Part shown: positions 24,187 through 35,439 of the stretch, in pieces
Layout: every line of letters begins with the position of its first letter
How positions within the stretch are numbered: position 1 is the stretch's first letter
DNA from: Macrolepiota albuminosa
Taxonomy: Eukaryota; Basidiomycota; Agaricomycetes; Agaricales; Agaricaceae
Assembly: GCA_027475525.1 (NCBI GenBank)
Contig: JAMWFC010000073.1
Coordinates: forward strand, 1,017,791-1,081,790
DNA: 64,000 bases
Direction of reading: 5' to 3'
Program-made: the position numbers and the translations under genes
The notes under the pieces: generated by a model
Databases searched by the model: none
Told to the model about the DNA's origin: nothing
Seen by the model: only the letters and a program-made list of their open reading frames with translations

Positions 24187-24187
<1 letters not shown>
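22425..24187 (-). pseudogene. G7: decayed Gypsy integrase/chromodomain, related to G1
   Basis: The minus strand parallels G1 at 5490-6530. Chromodomain-like sequence lies at 22425-22578. After an inserted solo LTR (22580-23333) come PKFHV, GRASKLCPKWIEPYKVLKAES (23470-23540) and decayed integrase core sequence to about 24180. At the position of G1's TGA (5742-5744) this copy keeps Arg (CRIVPKF), which shows that G1's stop arose by mutation. Frameshifts and stops are frequent. It ends at a 43-base A run. Confidence 0.75.
22580..23333 (+). repeat. L2-family solo LTR with target duplication
   Basis: 754-bp LTR starting TGTCATGACC and ending AACCTGACA (TGTCA...TGACA terminal inverted repeat). 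Flanks are GTTGC (22575-22579) and GTTGT (23334-23338), a 5-bp target duplication differing by one C-to-T change. It splits the G7 chromodomain region, whose two halves line up with G1 across the site, so this is a clean solo LTR left by recombination. Confidence 0.85.

Positions 24188-24230
<43 letters not shown>
24188..24230 (+). repeat. 43-base poly(A) run
   Basis: An uninterrupted run of 43 A follows ATCAACAAATC. An AATAAA hexamer lies about 15 bases upstream, at the edge of antisense G7 sequence. It resembles a retrotransposed poly(A) tail. Confidence 0.9.
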
Positions 24231-24231
<1 letters not shown>

Positions 24232-24516
24232 AGGAAATGTTGAATTCCTATTAAGTCCAGAGGCAGGAGTTGCACCCACTACTGCTGTCTGGGGGTCCTG
24301 CACCTGGAGACAGCATTTTCTGTGTGCCATTGTTCAAAATCTCAGAGCTTGTTGAGGGCTCCTTTGAGGTTGCGGTGCAGTTCCCAGGTGTCATCTTCCA
24401 GGCCATATCTCTTTTATTGTACAAGAAAGTGGGGTCATCTGCAGATGTTCCAGAAGTCAAGAATGTCTTCAACCTTGTAGTGGTATTTGTCCTTAACCTT
24501 GACCAGGGGAGGGGGT
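24231..24516. other. Unassigned segment between poly(A) and L5 repeat
   Basis: A minus-strand frame (24251-24472) encodes a Ser/Thr/Pro-rich stretch (PSTSSEILNNGTQKMLSPG). No family recognised and no start context. It may be part of an element with the poly(A) run at one edge. Confidence 0.3.
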
Positions 24517-25063
24517 TGTAGTACTTGGTTGCAAGTAGTACTGATAGTTCTGGGGCTTTCTTAAAGTCTTAGAAAGTTTCCTCTAATCCACACTAGTGCT
24601 TGATGATAAGGTTGATGTATTGAGTGCTTCACAGAAGATCAAATATTCTGCAATGCAAAAGAAGGTTCTCAATAAACTCCAGCCTAAGTAGTTCACTTCC
24701 TAGGAACCACCAAGCCTTTGTCTACCAATAGACTTCCAATAAGAGGTGTTCAATAAACTCTAGCCTAGGTGATTCACTTTCCAGGAACCACTGAGCCTTT
24801 GCCTATCAAATGCCTGGTTATTCTCTACTCTACTTGGACTATTTATACTAATTTTCCAGTGCACAGACCACCAAATCACATGACTTTTTGCTCTTAACCT
24901 CCCAGCATTCCTGACTTAATTTGTTGTTCCATTTTCCATTTTGGTGAAGCATGTTTCAGTGCCACCATTCCATTCATCTCTTTCTTCCTCCATTCAATGC
25001 ATGTTTTAGTGCCACCATTCCATTCATCTCTTTTGACATCTCTCCATGCTTCTTTCCCACATA
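24517..25063 (+). repeat. L5 repeat, copy a
   Basis: Starts TGTAGTACTTGGTTGC and matches 42166-42720 and, inverted, 43130-43678. It carries two internal duplications not in the other copies: about 81 bp apart (CAATAAACTC at 24670 and 24751) and 50 bp (24949-25048, GTGCCACCATTCCATTCATC twice). It ends where the left terminal repeat of the KDZ composite starts. Confidence 0.7.
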
Positions 25064-25067
25064 GAGA

Positions 25068-25385
25068 CATCACTACGGTACATGTCATACATTGTATGGA
25101 AGCTTGCTTTGTGCCATACCATACATGTCCAGTGGAGTCTGCTACACTGGAGCAGAGCTGTGGACATGTCACAATATGCTGTATGACATGGTCCAGTGGA
25201 TCAATACAAGGCAGGCACACATATGCACATGCAGGCCCAGCAGATGCCAGCAGACACTAGTGGATGTCAATGTGCATCAGCAGCTGCCAGCGGGCATCAG
25301 CCCATGAGTGAAAGCCTCCTGCATTGGTGGACATCATGGCATGAATAAACCCTCCTCAAGGTTTCCCACTTCCCTCCTCTCTCTC
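25068..25385 (+). repeat. Left inverted terminal repeat of the KDZ composite
   Basis: Starts CATCACTACGGTACATGTCA. Its reverse complement is matched at 39880-40233 over nearly the whole length, including TGTCATACATTGTA, GTCTGCTACACTGGAGCAGA, CAGGCCCAGCAGAT and GCATGAATAAACCCTCCT. Confidence 0.8.
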
Positions 25386-25389
25386 TTCC

Positions 25390-26340
25390 TCCCCGCAATA
25401 ACTTGAGGCTGCACGCCTCCCCTTCCCTCCTTTTTCCACCCCCAACACCAGTGTATATCCACAAAAGGGCCCTGCAGACCTATGCAGGCCTATGCAAGCC
25501 ACCAGCGGACATCTACACAGACCTATGTTGACCCACTCAAACCTACGCAGGCCCTCCCAGGCCTGCACAGGACACCAGTGGACATCTGCAGAGACCTATG
25601 CAGGTCCACAGAGGCTGGTTGGACCAAAGAAAAAGGAACATCATCTTGCCCGTTGTATGCCTGTGGGGGGAATTGAAACCCCAGCCTTGAGCAGGCCTCC
25701 AGCAATGGAACACACATTTGACCGTTGCACCACAGGTCTGTTACCAACAGATAGAGTCAAAGGTCAGATAACACAATGAACAGATGCCCACCTACATTCC
25801 TGCAGGTCCCCGTATAGATATTTTGAGGTAGAAGGGGAGTGGCATACCTCCCAAAAGAGGTTTCATGGCTTGAAAGGGGCGTTGGCATCTTCTGCCATCA
25901 GCTGGCATCCAGCAGACATCTGTCAGCATCTGCTGGGTATCTGCTGGTATCCATCTGCTAACATGGGAATCTGTCAGCAACTCCTGGCATCATCTGGCAT
26001 CACCTGGCATCAGGGCAGGAGAGAAGGAAAGGGGGTGCGTGGGCGTCCGCTGCATGGGATGGTGTCTCAGAGAGCATGGGGTGGCGGAAGAGGGATGAGG
26101 GTGGGGAGGAAGAGGGAGAAGGAGGAAGGGGAGGAGTGTGGGTGTCCACTGGTATGCTAGCAGACGTAGCAGACATCGGGCATCAGGTCAGGGAGGAGGA
26201 GGGAAGGGTGGCATGTGAGTTGGTGTGGGACATGGAGAGGATGACACTGGGGAGAAAAAAGAGGAAGGGCAGAAGAGGGTGTGTGAGTATTTGCTGTCCG
26301 CTAGCATGCCAGTAGGCAGTAGCAGATGTTGGCATATGAG
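25390..26340. repeat. Subterminal repeats and purine-rich tract
   Basis: Short imperfect repeats (ACATCTRCASAGACCTATG near 25507 and 25583, and CATCTGCTGG / GGCATCAYCTGGCATC between 25880 and 26010) are followed by a long G/A-rich strand (26010-26290) containing two related copies of a GGGAGGAGGAGGGAAGG-like block. Subterminal repeats are typical binding sites for large-transposon transposases. No gene was seen. A tRNA-like segment is annotated separately. Confidence 0.55.
25655..25740 (-). repeat. tRNA-derived SINE head or tRNA pseudogene
   Basis: On the minus strand a box A (TGGTGCAACGG, complement of 25722-25732) and a box B-like GGTTTCAATTCCCC (complement of 25667-25680) are spaced as in a tRNA. 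The acceptor ends pair only partly and the T loop has one extra base, so it is not a functional tRNA. A RNA polymerase III promoter of SINE type is the likely origin. Confidence 0.45.
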
Positions 26341-26384
26341 CCAGCTGACATCAGCAGTGCAACCAGTCCCAGTTGTTCAGTAGA

Positions 26385-27070
26385 ATATTTGTTTAGTGAT
26401 ATTCAATATTGTATATAGCGGCAAGTTCTACTACTCCACCTTAATGGGGTCTAATGGTGACAATGGAATATTGATAGGTTGATATTTCCTATTTTTGCAC
26501 ATGAGGCGGGTTTGACTCCTGCTAGAGACAAATATTTTAATAGGGCCTGTAAGCCCTAATAAAATATCTGTTCATCACTCGCTAGCATTATTAAGTTGAT
26601 CTGTTCAAAACTCTAGAAATTACTGAAGCAGATATAAGATGGAGGAACACGTGACACTTTTACTTGTCGTAAATTGACAGAGGGTGGAAGGGGTCCGCTG
26701 AAGTGGTATTTTGTACATGGACGGATCCCAGAATTTACTGCCACTGGTTCATCTGTATTGAATTGACAATATTAGACTGATATTTATTCACATCATAGCA
26801 TTGTTCAGTAAGCATCTGTGGTGTAGTGGAATATTCTCAATTGGTATTCCTTGTATCTTGCAGTAGGTGCATTCAACTCCCACTAGTGCATTGACATCAA
26901 ACTGTCGAGATTTTTGACCACACACAGAATATTAGACTGAAATACATTTACACTATAGCAGTATACTGTAAGTAGTGGTCTAGTAGAATATTATCTGTTG
27001 GTATCCATTGTGTCTTGCAGTAGGTGGGTTTGACTTCCACTAGTGCAGTAATATCAAACTGTCTGGAATT
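26385..27070 (+). repeat. Three tRNA-like (A box/B box) degenerate repeats
   Basis: Segments near 26820-26895 (TGGTGTAGTGG ... TTCAACTCCCACTAG), 26975-27050 (TGGTCTAGTAG ... TTTGACTTCCACTAG) and, partially, near 26500-26540 (GGGTTTGACTCCTGCTAG) share a tRNA-like box pattern and flanking words (ATATTAGACTGA, ATCAAACTGTC). They look like related SINE-like copies or tandem repeats in the left arm of the KDZ composite. Confidence 0.45.
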
Positions 27071-27240
27071 TTTGACCTGCTTAGCTAATTGTTATTTACT
27101 AAACTATAAGATAAACAAAGTAAGGTTTGTCAAGCAATAAATCAAACTTCTTTTGTAATTTAAACAGGGTCACATGATATCTATTTTCAGAACTAGCTTT
27201 GTGTAAAGTTCTCGTCTGTTTCTTTAATCCTCCATCCACC

Positions 27241-29310
27241 ATGTCTAATCAAGAACTCAACCAACAGGTCGTTAACGTAGATGTTCAAGTATTGTATCTT
27301 GCTTGCAGAGGAGACCTGCATCAACTCAAAGGACAGCTGAAGGACCTGGTAAGATGCAAACACTCCTGCCTACTAGACATGCATTAACAGTTGTCCCGTA
27401 GGTTGACATGTGGCTGACAATCAGCCAGGTCCAGGGTGACAAGAAACTCCTCCTTTATGCCAGGAGAATGTCATAACTCTTCCCCCTGGAACCTCCCTAG
27501 GACATCCCCGGAGCCCCATCCAGGAGCCTCTCTTGTCAACCCTACAATGCGCCCCACCCCCAGAGCTGCCAACGCCACCATCACATGCATCAAGACTGCC
27601 ATCAACCAGTACCTCCAGCAACCCCGCATCACGGACCCCAGGATCAACCACCATCAACAATCAGATCATGCTGCTGCATCCAGCCATCACACATCACGCA
27701 TCACAGCTCCTCCACACCCCACACACGTGATCCAGGTATACAGTCCCTGTCACCTACTCAATGCCTCCCGGAACCTATCCCAGACACTCTGGAACCCTGA
27801 GACCCAGCCCTGTAGTACTTATAGCGTAGTTCCCCGTTGTATTTGCTAGTCTTGATATTAACTTGAATTGTTGCATGCCCTGACTGGCATGCTTGACTGG
27901 CATGCTTGAACAACCGCATGCTCTAAAGTTTGGTATGTACTTTGCAACTTACAATTTGCTAACCCGGTCTCATCTTAGAACTCCCGGTTCACAACTCGAC
28001 CGCCATCTAACCCCCAGCTTCTAAAACCTAAAACCCCCAGACCAAGTTCCCTCTCCTAGGATTACTCCTGTCTGCATCTTGAGCCCCAGAGTCCTAGCCC
28101 TGGAGTTCCAGACACCCGAGTATCTGGAGATCAAGTCTGCCTCATAAGGGTGTTGCTTTTCTGGAAAGCCCCCAACTCAGCAGAACCTGACAGAGAAGTT
28201 TCATCAATGAAGTTATCCCAGTACTTCAGAGCACACTTTCTGATGAGGATATGACCAGGCAGTTGAAGGACACTGTGAAGAAATAGTCCCAGAGGAGTGG
28301 AAGGGATGAAGAGCAACCTGATCCATCGACAGCACCAGCACAAGAAGACTGGATAGGTCATAGGCCAGCAGCAGGAGATTTGTCTAGTTCATCCCCAATT
28401 CCAAAGAAGAGAAAATGACCGAGTCCTCTGGTGGCAGGAGTTTCATCTGGTCTGTCACCAACCTCCAAGAAGCAAAAATGGGTGAGTTACATTGGTAACT
28501 GTCTACCTTCTGGTAGCCATCCGATACTGGAGGAGCAGGAGCAGGAGGATGAGGATGAGGATCCCGGTCAAGAGAAAGGGCAAGGAGCAAGCAATAGAGT
28601 CTAGTCACAGTAAGGACATTGTGGCTGGTGTGATTGCAGAGGTGAAGAGCCATTTGGACAGAATGGAGAATGGGTTCCAGGAAGCATTGCAGAATGTTGA
28701 GGAGCAGGTGTGGGATGGGTTTGTCATGGCTGAGGGGAGCTGGTTACTGCATATTGAGGACTTCTTCCATTGCTACCAGACTCAAGTCAACATGCTTGGT
28801 GGCCACATAGAAACTCTGCAAACAAATGTTTCTCTTGTGGGTGAGACACTTGAAGACCACGCCGGATGGATCTGTCAGACAGAAGAGCAGATCCAGAAGA
28901 GCAGATCCACAATATTTGGGGTGTGGCTGACACTTTGCAGAATCAACTTCACATCTCCACCCATCCCTCCAGTCCGCAGTCCGTCAGCTCAGGATAATGT
29001 GGCAGTGAACTTGGACCCATTGTTGAAGAGGAAAAAACCACTCCTGACCACACTGCTGACATATCTGTTCCCACTGGTAACACCTCTGCCCTCGCCACTG
29101 ACCAATCCCATCATGCCACTGACTTATCTGCTCTCATTGTTGCTCCATCCCTGCTTCAACAAACATCCTCAGAGACATCTCTCATACAAACATCTCCATC
29201 ACCTCCTCAACCATCTTCCATCTCTCTGCCAGTCCCTGCTGAAGACCCTCTCCCTGTCTCAAGGGGACGGGCTCACAGCAACTCCCAAAGTAGTCGGCCG
29301 CTGATGCAAT
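27241..29310 (+). pseudogene. Gene A: unrecognised two-exon gene, split by a solo LTR
   Basis: ATG at 27241 opens exon 1 (27241-27348, 36 codons, Gln/Leu-rich). A 53-bp intron (27349-27401, GTAAGA...CGTAG) follows. Exon 2 continues in phase (VDMWLTISQVQGDKKLLLYA) to the LTR at 27469 and, after removal of LTR and one target-repeat copy, reads on in the same frame (RSFINEVIPVLQSTL...). Then come a TAG (about 28289), a TGA and frame changes. A helical region (DIVAGVIAEVKSHLDRMENG, 28620-28680) and a Ser/Thr/Pro-rich tail ending near 29310 are still readable. The N-terminus looks like a helical adaptor or gag-like module, but I recognise no family. It lies inside the KDZ terminal repeats and converges on gene B. 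Confidence 0.5.
27469..28192 (+). repeat. L2-family solo LTR inside gene A (TSD GAGAA)
   Basis: 724-bp LTR, TGTCATAACTC ... GCAGAACCTGACA, flanked by perfect 5-bp duplications GAGAA (27464-27468 and 28193-28197). Excision in silico restores an open reading frame in exon 2 of gene A, which proves the insertion is secondary. Confidence 0.9.
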
Positions 29311-29412
29311 GGACCTGATCATCCAGTTGGCTTACTGAGAGATGGAAGGCAACAGAAGTGAAGTGAAGATGGACAATTACAATATTTTTTTTTTCACTAT
29401 GACAGACATTCC

Positions 29413-29447
29413 TACATTTTTGTAACCCTATAGTTTACAAAAATGTA
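29413..29447. terminator. Perfect 13-bp inverted repeat between convergent genes A and B
   Basis: TACATTTTTGTAA (29413-29425) and TTACAAAAATGTA (29435-29447) are exact reverse complements with a 9-base loop. They lie in the short gap between the ends of genes A and B. The position suggests a shared 3' end element for two convergent transcripts; this is inference. Confidence 0.5.
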
Positions 29448-30322
29448 ATATAACATTCCCCCCTTCCCCACATCAATGACAGTAGACTGGTTGAATGATC
29501 TTAGTGTGGCTGCTACTCCTTTTTGCTGGTGTAGACATATCAATGTATTGAGCTGCATCCTCCTGTAACATTTGTGCTTGAGACTTGCAGGGTCGCTTGG
29601 AATTTGTTGACAATTGGTTAGGCAATGCCTTGCGCTTCTTTTGGTTTTGTAATGCCGGCCTTCCCTCACCTTCAAATTGGTCATTGTCCTCATCTTGAAG
29701 AATGTCGAGCACCCTTCTTGACACTCTATATCTAGGGGAACCATCACTAGGGCCATTAATTGGAGGGTCTGGATGGCTCCATCCTCTTTGTTGTAAGAGG
29801 TGGATGGTAGTGGCATCTATCACTGCTGTATCATCACCACATTTGTCATTAACAGATTCATCGTAAGCAGACTTGTTGTGAGCGGAAGGTGATACATTTG
29901 GTTGGGATCTGTTGTGGTGCTAAGGCTTTGGAGTGTGTGGTGAGCGCAAGACAGGGGGTTCCTGCTGTAAGTCAGGCAGTGGTGTGTGTGATATGCTAGG
30001 TGACAGGAGAAGTGTAGGCCCCAGTTGCCACTCCAAGTTAGCTGCAGATCCAGTGACTAAAGCAGATCCATCATTAGCAATGGTCCTACTGTTGCCATCA
30101 ACTACCGCTGATGGTGTTGGCCTCTGTTTTCAATTTTTCCCTCCATTTTTGCGTGTAGCCTTATGTGCTGCTGCTGCTGCCATATTTTTTTCACAATCAG
30201 CTCGGGTGCCATACTCAGCAGCTACTGGCTGCTTGTGATGGTTGAGATAAACCATCCAGCAGAAGGTGTCACCAGATCCATCCTGTCCTTGACGGTCTCT
30301 CCAGAAGTTCAGCAGACATAAT

Positions 30323-30662
30323 TGTTAGAATTCGGACCTATACAATATCAGTTATGATACCTCAGTCCCGTATAAATGACTATATTCTGTACCTATACAA
30401 TATCAGTTATGATACTGTAATGTTACTGTTAATAATCGTAGTCAATGTAAAGTAAATGTTCGCTCACCCTCAGTCCCGTATAAATGACTGAGGGTGTGTT
30501 TCTATCTAGTCCGTATTTATATGTATTCGTACCATTGTTCAAGTGTGATGGGGTGGCCATGTATGAACAGAGAGTGGTGCCTGGGCCCGTCACAATGTGA
30601 AGAGTAGTGCCTGGGCCGGCATGGTGATCGCTTTGTCGTGGTGACGTCATTCCACTCTAACA
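30323..30662 (-). repeat. Copia 3' LTR
   Basis: TGTTAGAATTCGGACC ... CATTCCACTCTAACA. It contains two direct copies of CCTATACAATATCAGTTATG and two of CAGTCCCGTATAAATGAC, the second set followed by its inverse GAGGGTG. Confidence 0.95.
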
Positions 30663-30676
30663 CTCCTCCTCACCAC
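30663..30676 (-). promoter_or_regulatory. Copia polypurine tract
   Basis: On the element strand GGTGAGGAGGAG directly precedes the 3' LTR. This is the position and composition expected for the plus-strand primer. Confidence 0.7.
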
Positions 30677-30711
30677 AACTAACGCTCCTCCTCGCATGGA
30701 ACCGTGGCGCT

Positions 30712-33700
30712 CTATCGAAGTCCAAGTCGTGGACGAAGATGCAGGAAGGCGGGGGATGCCAGGGCTTTGGTAAAGATGTCGGCGGTGTTCTCTTTTGATG
30801 GTACGCGGCGTAATGTTAGCTCGTTGGACTGCACCCGTTCCCGTAGGAAATGGTACTTAATGTCCACGTGCTTGACTCGTGCATGTAAGAGCGGATCTTC
30901 TGACAGTGAAATCGCTGAATCGTTGTCGCAAAACATGGAGGTCGGTCTAGTTGAAATGTCAAGTCCTATGTTCTCGAGGAGGGCGCGGAGCCAGATACAT
31001 TCTTGTGCGCATTCGAACGCAGCCATGTACTCGGCCTCGCAGGAAGAAGCTGCAACGGTTCGTTGTTTTCTGACGGCCCAGGATACGGCGCCAGCGCCCA
31101 GGCTCCAAACATATCCCCCCACACTTCGCCTGGTGTCAGGGCAGCTAGCCCAGTCCGAGTCAGTGAAGCCTGTGAGCTCGGTGTCGTTGTGGTATCCGCC
31201 AAGATGAAGCTGAAGGTCACGGGTCCCTTTTAGGTATCTGACCAGCCGTATGGCTGCGTTCCAGTGGGGAGTGCCGTAGGAATCGAGGTATTGGGTCAGT
31301 TGTTGGACCCCGAAGGCTATGTCCGGGCGAGTCGATATGGCAATGTAGAGTAGACATCCGACGAGTTGGCGGTAAGGGGTACGTTCCAGGGTGCGTTGCT
31401 CCTCCTGAGGCAGAGTTTTGCGATCGATTCGTCTGAGCTTCGAATTGGGATCCATAGGCAAGGACAGGGGTGCTGCGTTCTTCTGTCCGAATTGGTCGAT
31501 TACCTTGTCGATGAGCGCCATCTGAGATAATTTCACCAGTCTGTTCGAGTGATCCCATTCGACCGCTATCCCCACAACAAAACGTGGTAGTCCTAGATCA
31601 GAGATCACCCATACTTCACGCATTTGGGCTTTGAAGCGCTCATTCTCTGCTTTCGTGCTAGCGATTGATAGAAAATCGTCCACGTGCAGCGCTGCGATGA
31701 CTGTGCCATGATCAGTGACTCTGTAATAGATGCAGGATTCGCACAGTAGTCTTTTGAACCCCCACGTTGTCATGTTATCGTTTACCGTCTTGTTCCATAT
31801 CCTCCCGGCTTGCTTCATTCCGTACAGGCCACGTACCAACATCCACACCCAGTCCTCCTTCCCCTCCTCCTTGAAACCTTCGGGTTGTTTCATGAACTGG
31901 ACTTCTTCGTCAGGGAGGATACCATAAAGGAAGGCAGTCTTGACGTCGACCTGTGTGGCATCCCAGCCTTTCGTGGCCGCGAGGTGGAGGAGAATGCGCC
32001 AGGATTCCATGCGTGCGGTCGGCGAAGTCGTTTTTGTGTAATCCCGTCCGTGAATTTGTTCGTAACCCCTGAACACAAGTCTCACTTTGAACCTTACAGT
32101 TCTCCCGTGCTCATCTCGTTTGATTTTAAAAACGGGTCTCCCTGTCCTCACCTTTTGTCCCATCGGGACAGCCGAGCGTGGGACTAGCTTATATACGCCC
32201 ATCTTTTGTAGAGAATCGAGCTCGTCACGGTATGCCGCTTCCCATTTGCCTGAGTCGCCTGATTCTTTTGCTTCTGCCCATGTTCAAGGTTCATCGCTGA
32301 TTTTGAACGCTACAGGGTCGTACTGTGGGTCCCCGATCGAGGCGAGCAGGTGTTCCAGGTCTTCGATGGAGGCGACGTTGGCAAGATCTTGTGGGTCCAG
32401 GCCCCGATCTAAGTCTGCCCTAGCTTGATCAGCTATTCCCGGTTCCTGGTTGTTTACCTCTAGTCGTCGAGCACGGACTCGCTCTCCTGCTTCGATCGAT
32501 TCTCGCACAGCTCTCTGTACTCGGGATACAGGCGGATCGTCCGGGGCTGCCTTTTCGGTTGGAGTGGATATGCGGCTGGATCGTCGCAGCTGTGGGACCG
32601 GAGGAAGCGCAGCGTCGCCGTGTTCTGGTAGGTCCTGCTGATTGCCTTGAGGAGGTGGCTGATCTTGAACTGATTGTTCGGGATAGTCGTCAAGGAAGGT
32701 GGGCTCGGGATTGTCATGGATGTGCGGCGTAGCTTCGCTGGCGGGAGACTCTTGGGTAGCGGGTGTTTGAGTTGCAAGTCCTTCGTGACTTTCGTGGAAT
32801 TTTACGTGGTAGGTTTCGTAAATTTTTCCAGTCTTTCTCTCGTAGCACCGGTAAGCTTTTGAGTTTCTAGCATATCCGATTAAGATGCATTCGATTGAGC
32901 GTGCGTAGATTTTCGGATTATGCTCGGCCAGTATCAAGACGAAAGCTTTGCAACCGATTTCACGCATGTACGAATAATCTGGACGGCGCCCAGTCCAAGC
33001 CTCGTGAGGAGTAATGTCCTTTAGGGATTTTGTGAGTGTGCGTTTATGGAGATGTGAGGCTGTCAAGTAAAACTCATCCCACAGGTTTGGTGGACAGTCC
33101 GTCGCTATGCGCATTGCTCGAGCCTTGCCCATAAGGGTACGATGCATTCTCTCTACACGCCCAATGTGTGCCGACGTGTACGCCGCACCGAATTGCTGTT
33201 CGGTTCCTTGCAACAGAAGCCATTGCTCCATCTGACGCCCGTCGAGTTCTCCATCGTGACCCGTTCTGTAGATGCCGAGTTTAGATTGAATCTCGCCTTC
33301 CCGTGCCATTTGCCATGCCTTAAGGTGAGTGAATGCTTCACCTTTGTGCCGAAGGAGGATTGACCAATGTTCACTGGTGTAATCATCAACCAGATTCATT
33401 ACATATCTATATCCATTTCGAGACACTACTGCCTGTGGTCCTGCCAGATCTACCCATACGATTTCTAGTTTCCGCGTAGCCTTTCGTCCCTCCTCTCGCA
33501 CCTTAGGCACAGCATTTCGAGTCTGTTTGCCAAGGATGCATGAGTCGCACTTGGGGTTTCGAGAGCTGGAGATAGAGGGCATACCTGGGATGAGACCAGA
33601 CTTTGCCATATCTGCGACCGTTTGGTAGTTAGCATGACCGAGGCATCGATGCCAGACTTCCAGGTCTGCAGTGTGCTGGGCGGCGTATACGCGATGTTCA

Positions 33701-35304
33701 GTGAGGGCGGAGCTGAGCTTTAGGGAGTAGAGGCGTTGATCTTGTGTGAGTGGACCTTGTGCGATGAGTACTCGAGTGGACCTCTGAATAATTTTTACGG
33801 ATGTGTCGTCGAAAAGGGAATCGAGGCCAGTTTTGGCGAGGGAGCTGACTGAAATGAGCCGCACATTCGCATTTGGGATATATAAGGCGTCTTCTAAGAC
33901 TATGTCGGCGCCTCTCGCGATATGGAGACGGATGCTTCCAATGCCGATCGCAGCTACAGAGGATCCTCCAAGACCTTTGACGATTCTGGGCGGAATGGGT
34001 CGTAAGGTGAGGAAGTCGTCGCGATAAGGAGATATATGGACTGTCGCCCCTGAATCTACCAGGAATGGGGTCGTTGGGGAGGTAAGCGGAGCGCGTTTTG
34101 GCTGTGCAGATGGTGCTACGTCTGCAGCCAGTATGCGGTTGTTCAGATGTGCGGAGTCCCTGTTCCAGTCTATGGTTGCCCTGGCTTCCTCTATGGCTGT
34201 AAAGCCCGCGTGCTCCCAGTACTCTGTGGTGTGATCTGACGGAAGCCCTGATTCCTGGAGAGGTTTCAGGTTGGCAATCGCCGCGGTCTCCGGTGGAGCA
34301 GGGAGTTGGCCAAGATTTGTTGGGTCGACATACCATAGCTTCCCGTCGATTCCAGTGACAGCGACATAAGACTTCGCGGGAGTGTTGTCATTGGGAGATT
34401 CCTTACTCTTAAAGGCTCTCTGGGCGGCTTGAGCGTCGGCAACAGACTTTCCGGCCATCCCGCCCCCTTTCTGAACGCAGAACTGTTTCATGTGTCCTCG
34501 GCACGGCCGCTTACGCGAATTGCAATTCTCGCAGCAGACTGCACCCGGGCCATGGTTATGTCCGGGCAGGTCAGTGCTGCGGGATTTCACTCCTCCTTTC
34601 GCGTTAAGGGCAGTGGCGTGAGTAGAGTTGGCCTTGGCGTTAAGAATGTTCTGCGCATTCTCCATTAGCAGGCGAATGTCAGTCGGCTGGCAGGGCGACT
34701 CCGTCGTACTCTTGCTGAGAAGTGTCGACACGGAGTTCTGAAGGGCTTCGAACGAGGGATCATTGAGGCTGTTCAGGAGCGCGATGCACGTGAAGAGATC
34801 AGCATCAATCGTCCCAATATCGAACGCACGTCGGAGGGTGTCCGCGATCCGCCCAGCGGTGGTGGGTAGAGGTTCGGACTGGGAACAGTACGTAGACAAT
34901 GCTTCCTGTAGCAGGGCAACCTGTTTGATGGGACCCTCTCGTTGGGCACGGGTCTTCAAATCACTGAAGCAGAGGTGCGCACCCCGATCCGTGGTGAGAT
35001 CCCGGTGCTCAACGTCATCAAGCGCGGTCTTTATGAAAGTAATCGTCAGGCGGTCATTCATGGACCAGTTCGCGTGAGCGCGAGGCTCAGCGGACGCGTC
35101 GGGGCACGAGATAAGGGGAGGGAAGACATGTGCGTAGAGGCCGTTGAGTATGAGGGCGTCCTTCAATCTCTCGGTCCATTGGGTAAAGTTCCCATTGGCG
35201 CGATTGAATTTATCACCGTCCCATCTGTGGCGGATGACGCGCTCTGGCACGGATGGATTCGTAGAGTCGCTGGGCAGAACAGCAGTGGGAGATGTTGGTG
35301 ACAT
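30712..35304 (-). pseudogene. Copia gag-pol polyprotein, one in-frame TGA
   Basis: Starts at an ATG at 35304 (MSPTSPTAVLPSDS). Residues about 25-260 form a Copia gag (FNRANGNFTQWTERLKDALI) with a Cys/His cluster (CCENCNSRKRPCRGHMKQFC). Next come the protease (FLVDSGATVHIS), the GAG-pre-integrase region (WHRCLGHANYQTV ... CDSCILGKQTR), the integrase core (VWVDLAGPQAVVSRNGYRY, VERMHRTLMGKARAM), RT (DVKTAFLYG, catalytic LHVDDFLS), and RNase H (TDSDWASCPDTRRS, EAEYMAAFECAQE, KHVDIKYHFLRE). The frame is intact except for a TGA at 32284-32286 (DEP-stop-TWAEAKES) between integrase and RT, probably from CGA. Because the LTRs are identical, the stop either arose after insertion or was inherited by a copy mobilised in trans. 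All catalytic residues checked are present. Confidence 0.93.
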
Positions 35305-35439
35305 GCTGACACGAGAGGTTCAGCTGGGAAACGAGGGTCCTAGAGGACAAGAGACGCGACGCGGCGCGAGGGAAGACAAGGCTAGGAGGTCCGAAAAAAA
35401 ACTGGATGCTCGACACTTTCTGGGACGGGTGTCGTGCAA

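Noticed and set aside
25655..25740. A functional tRNA gene
   Set aside because: Box A and B are present but the acceptor stem and T loop do not fold correctly; treated as a SINE-like relic.
22580..28192. L2 LTRs at 22580 and 27469 as the two ends of one element
   Set aside because: Each has its own 5-bp target duplication (GTTGC/GTTGT and GAGAA), so they are two independent solo LTRs.
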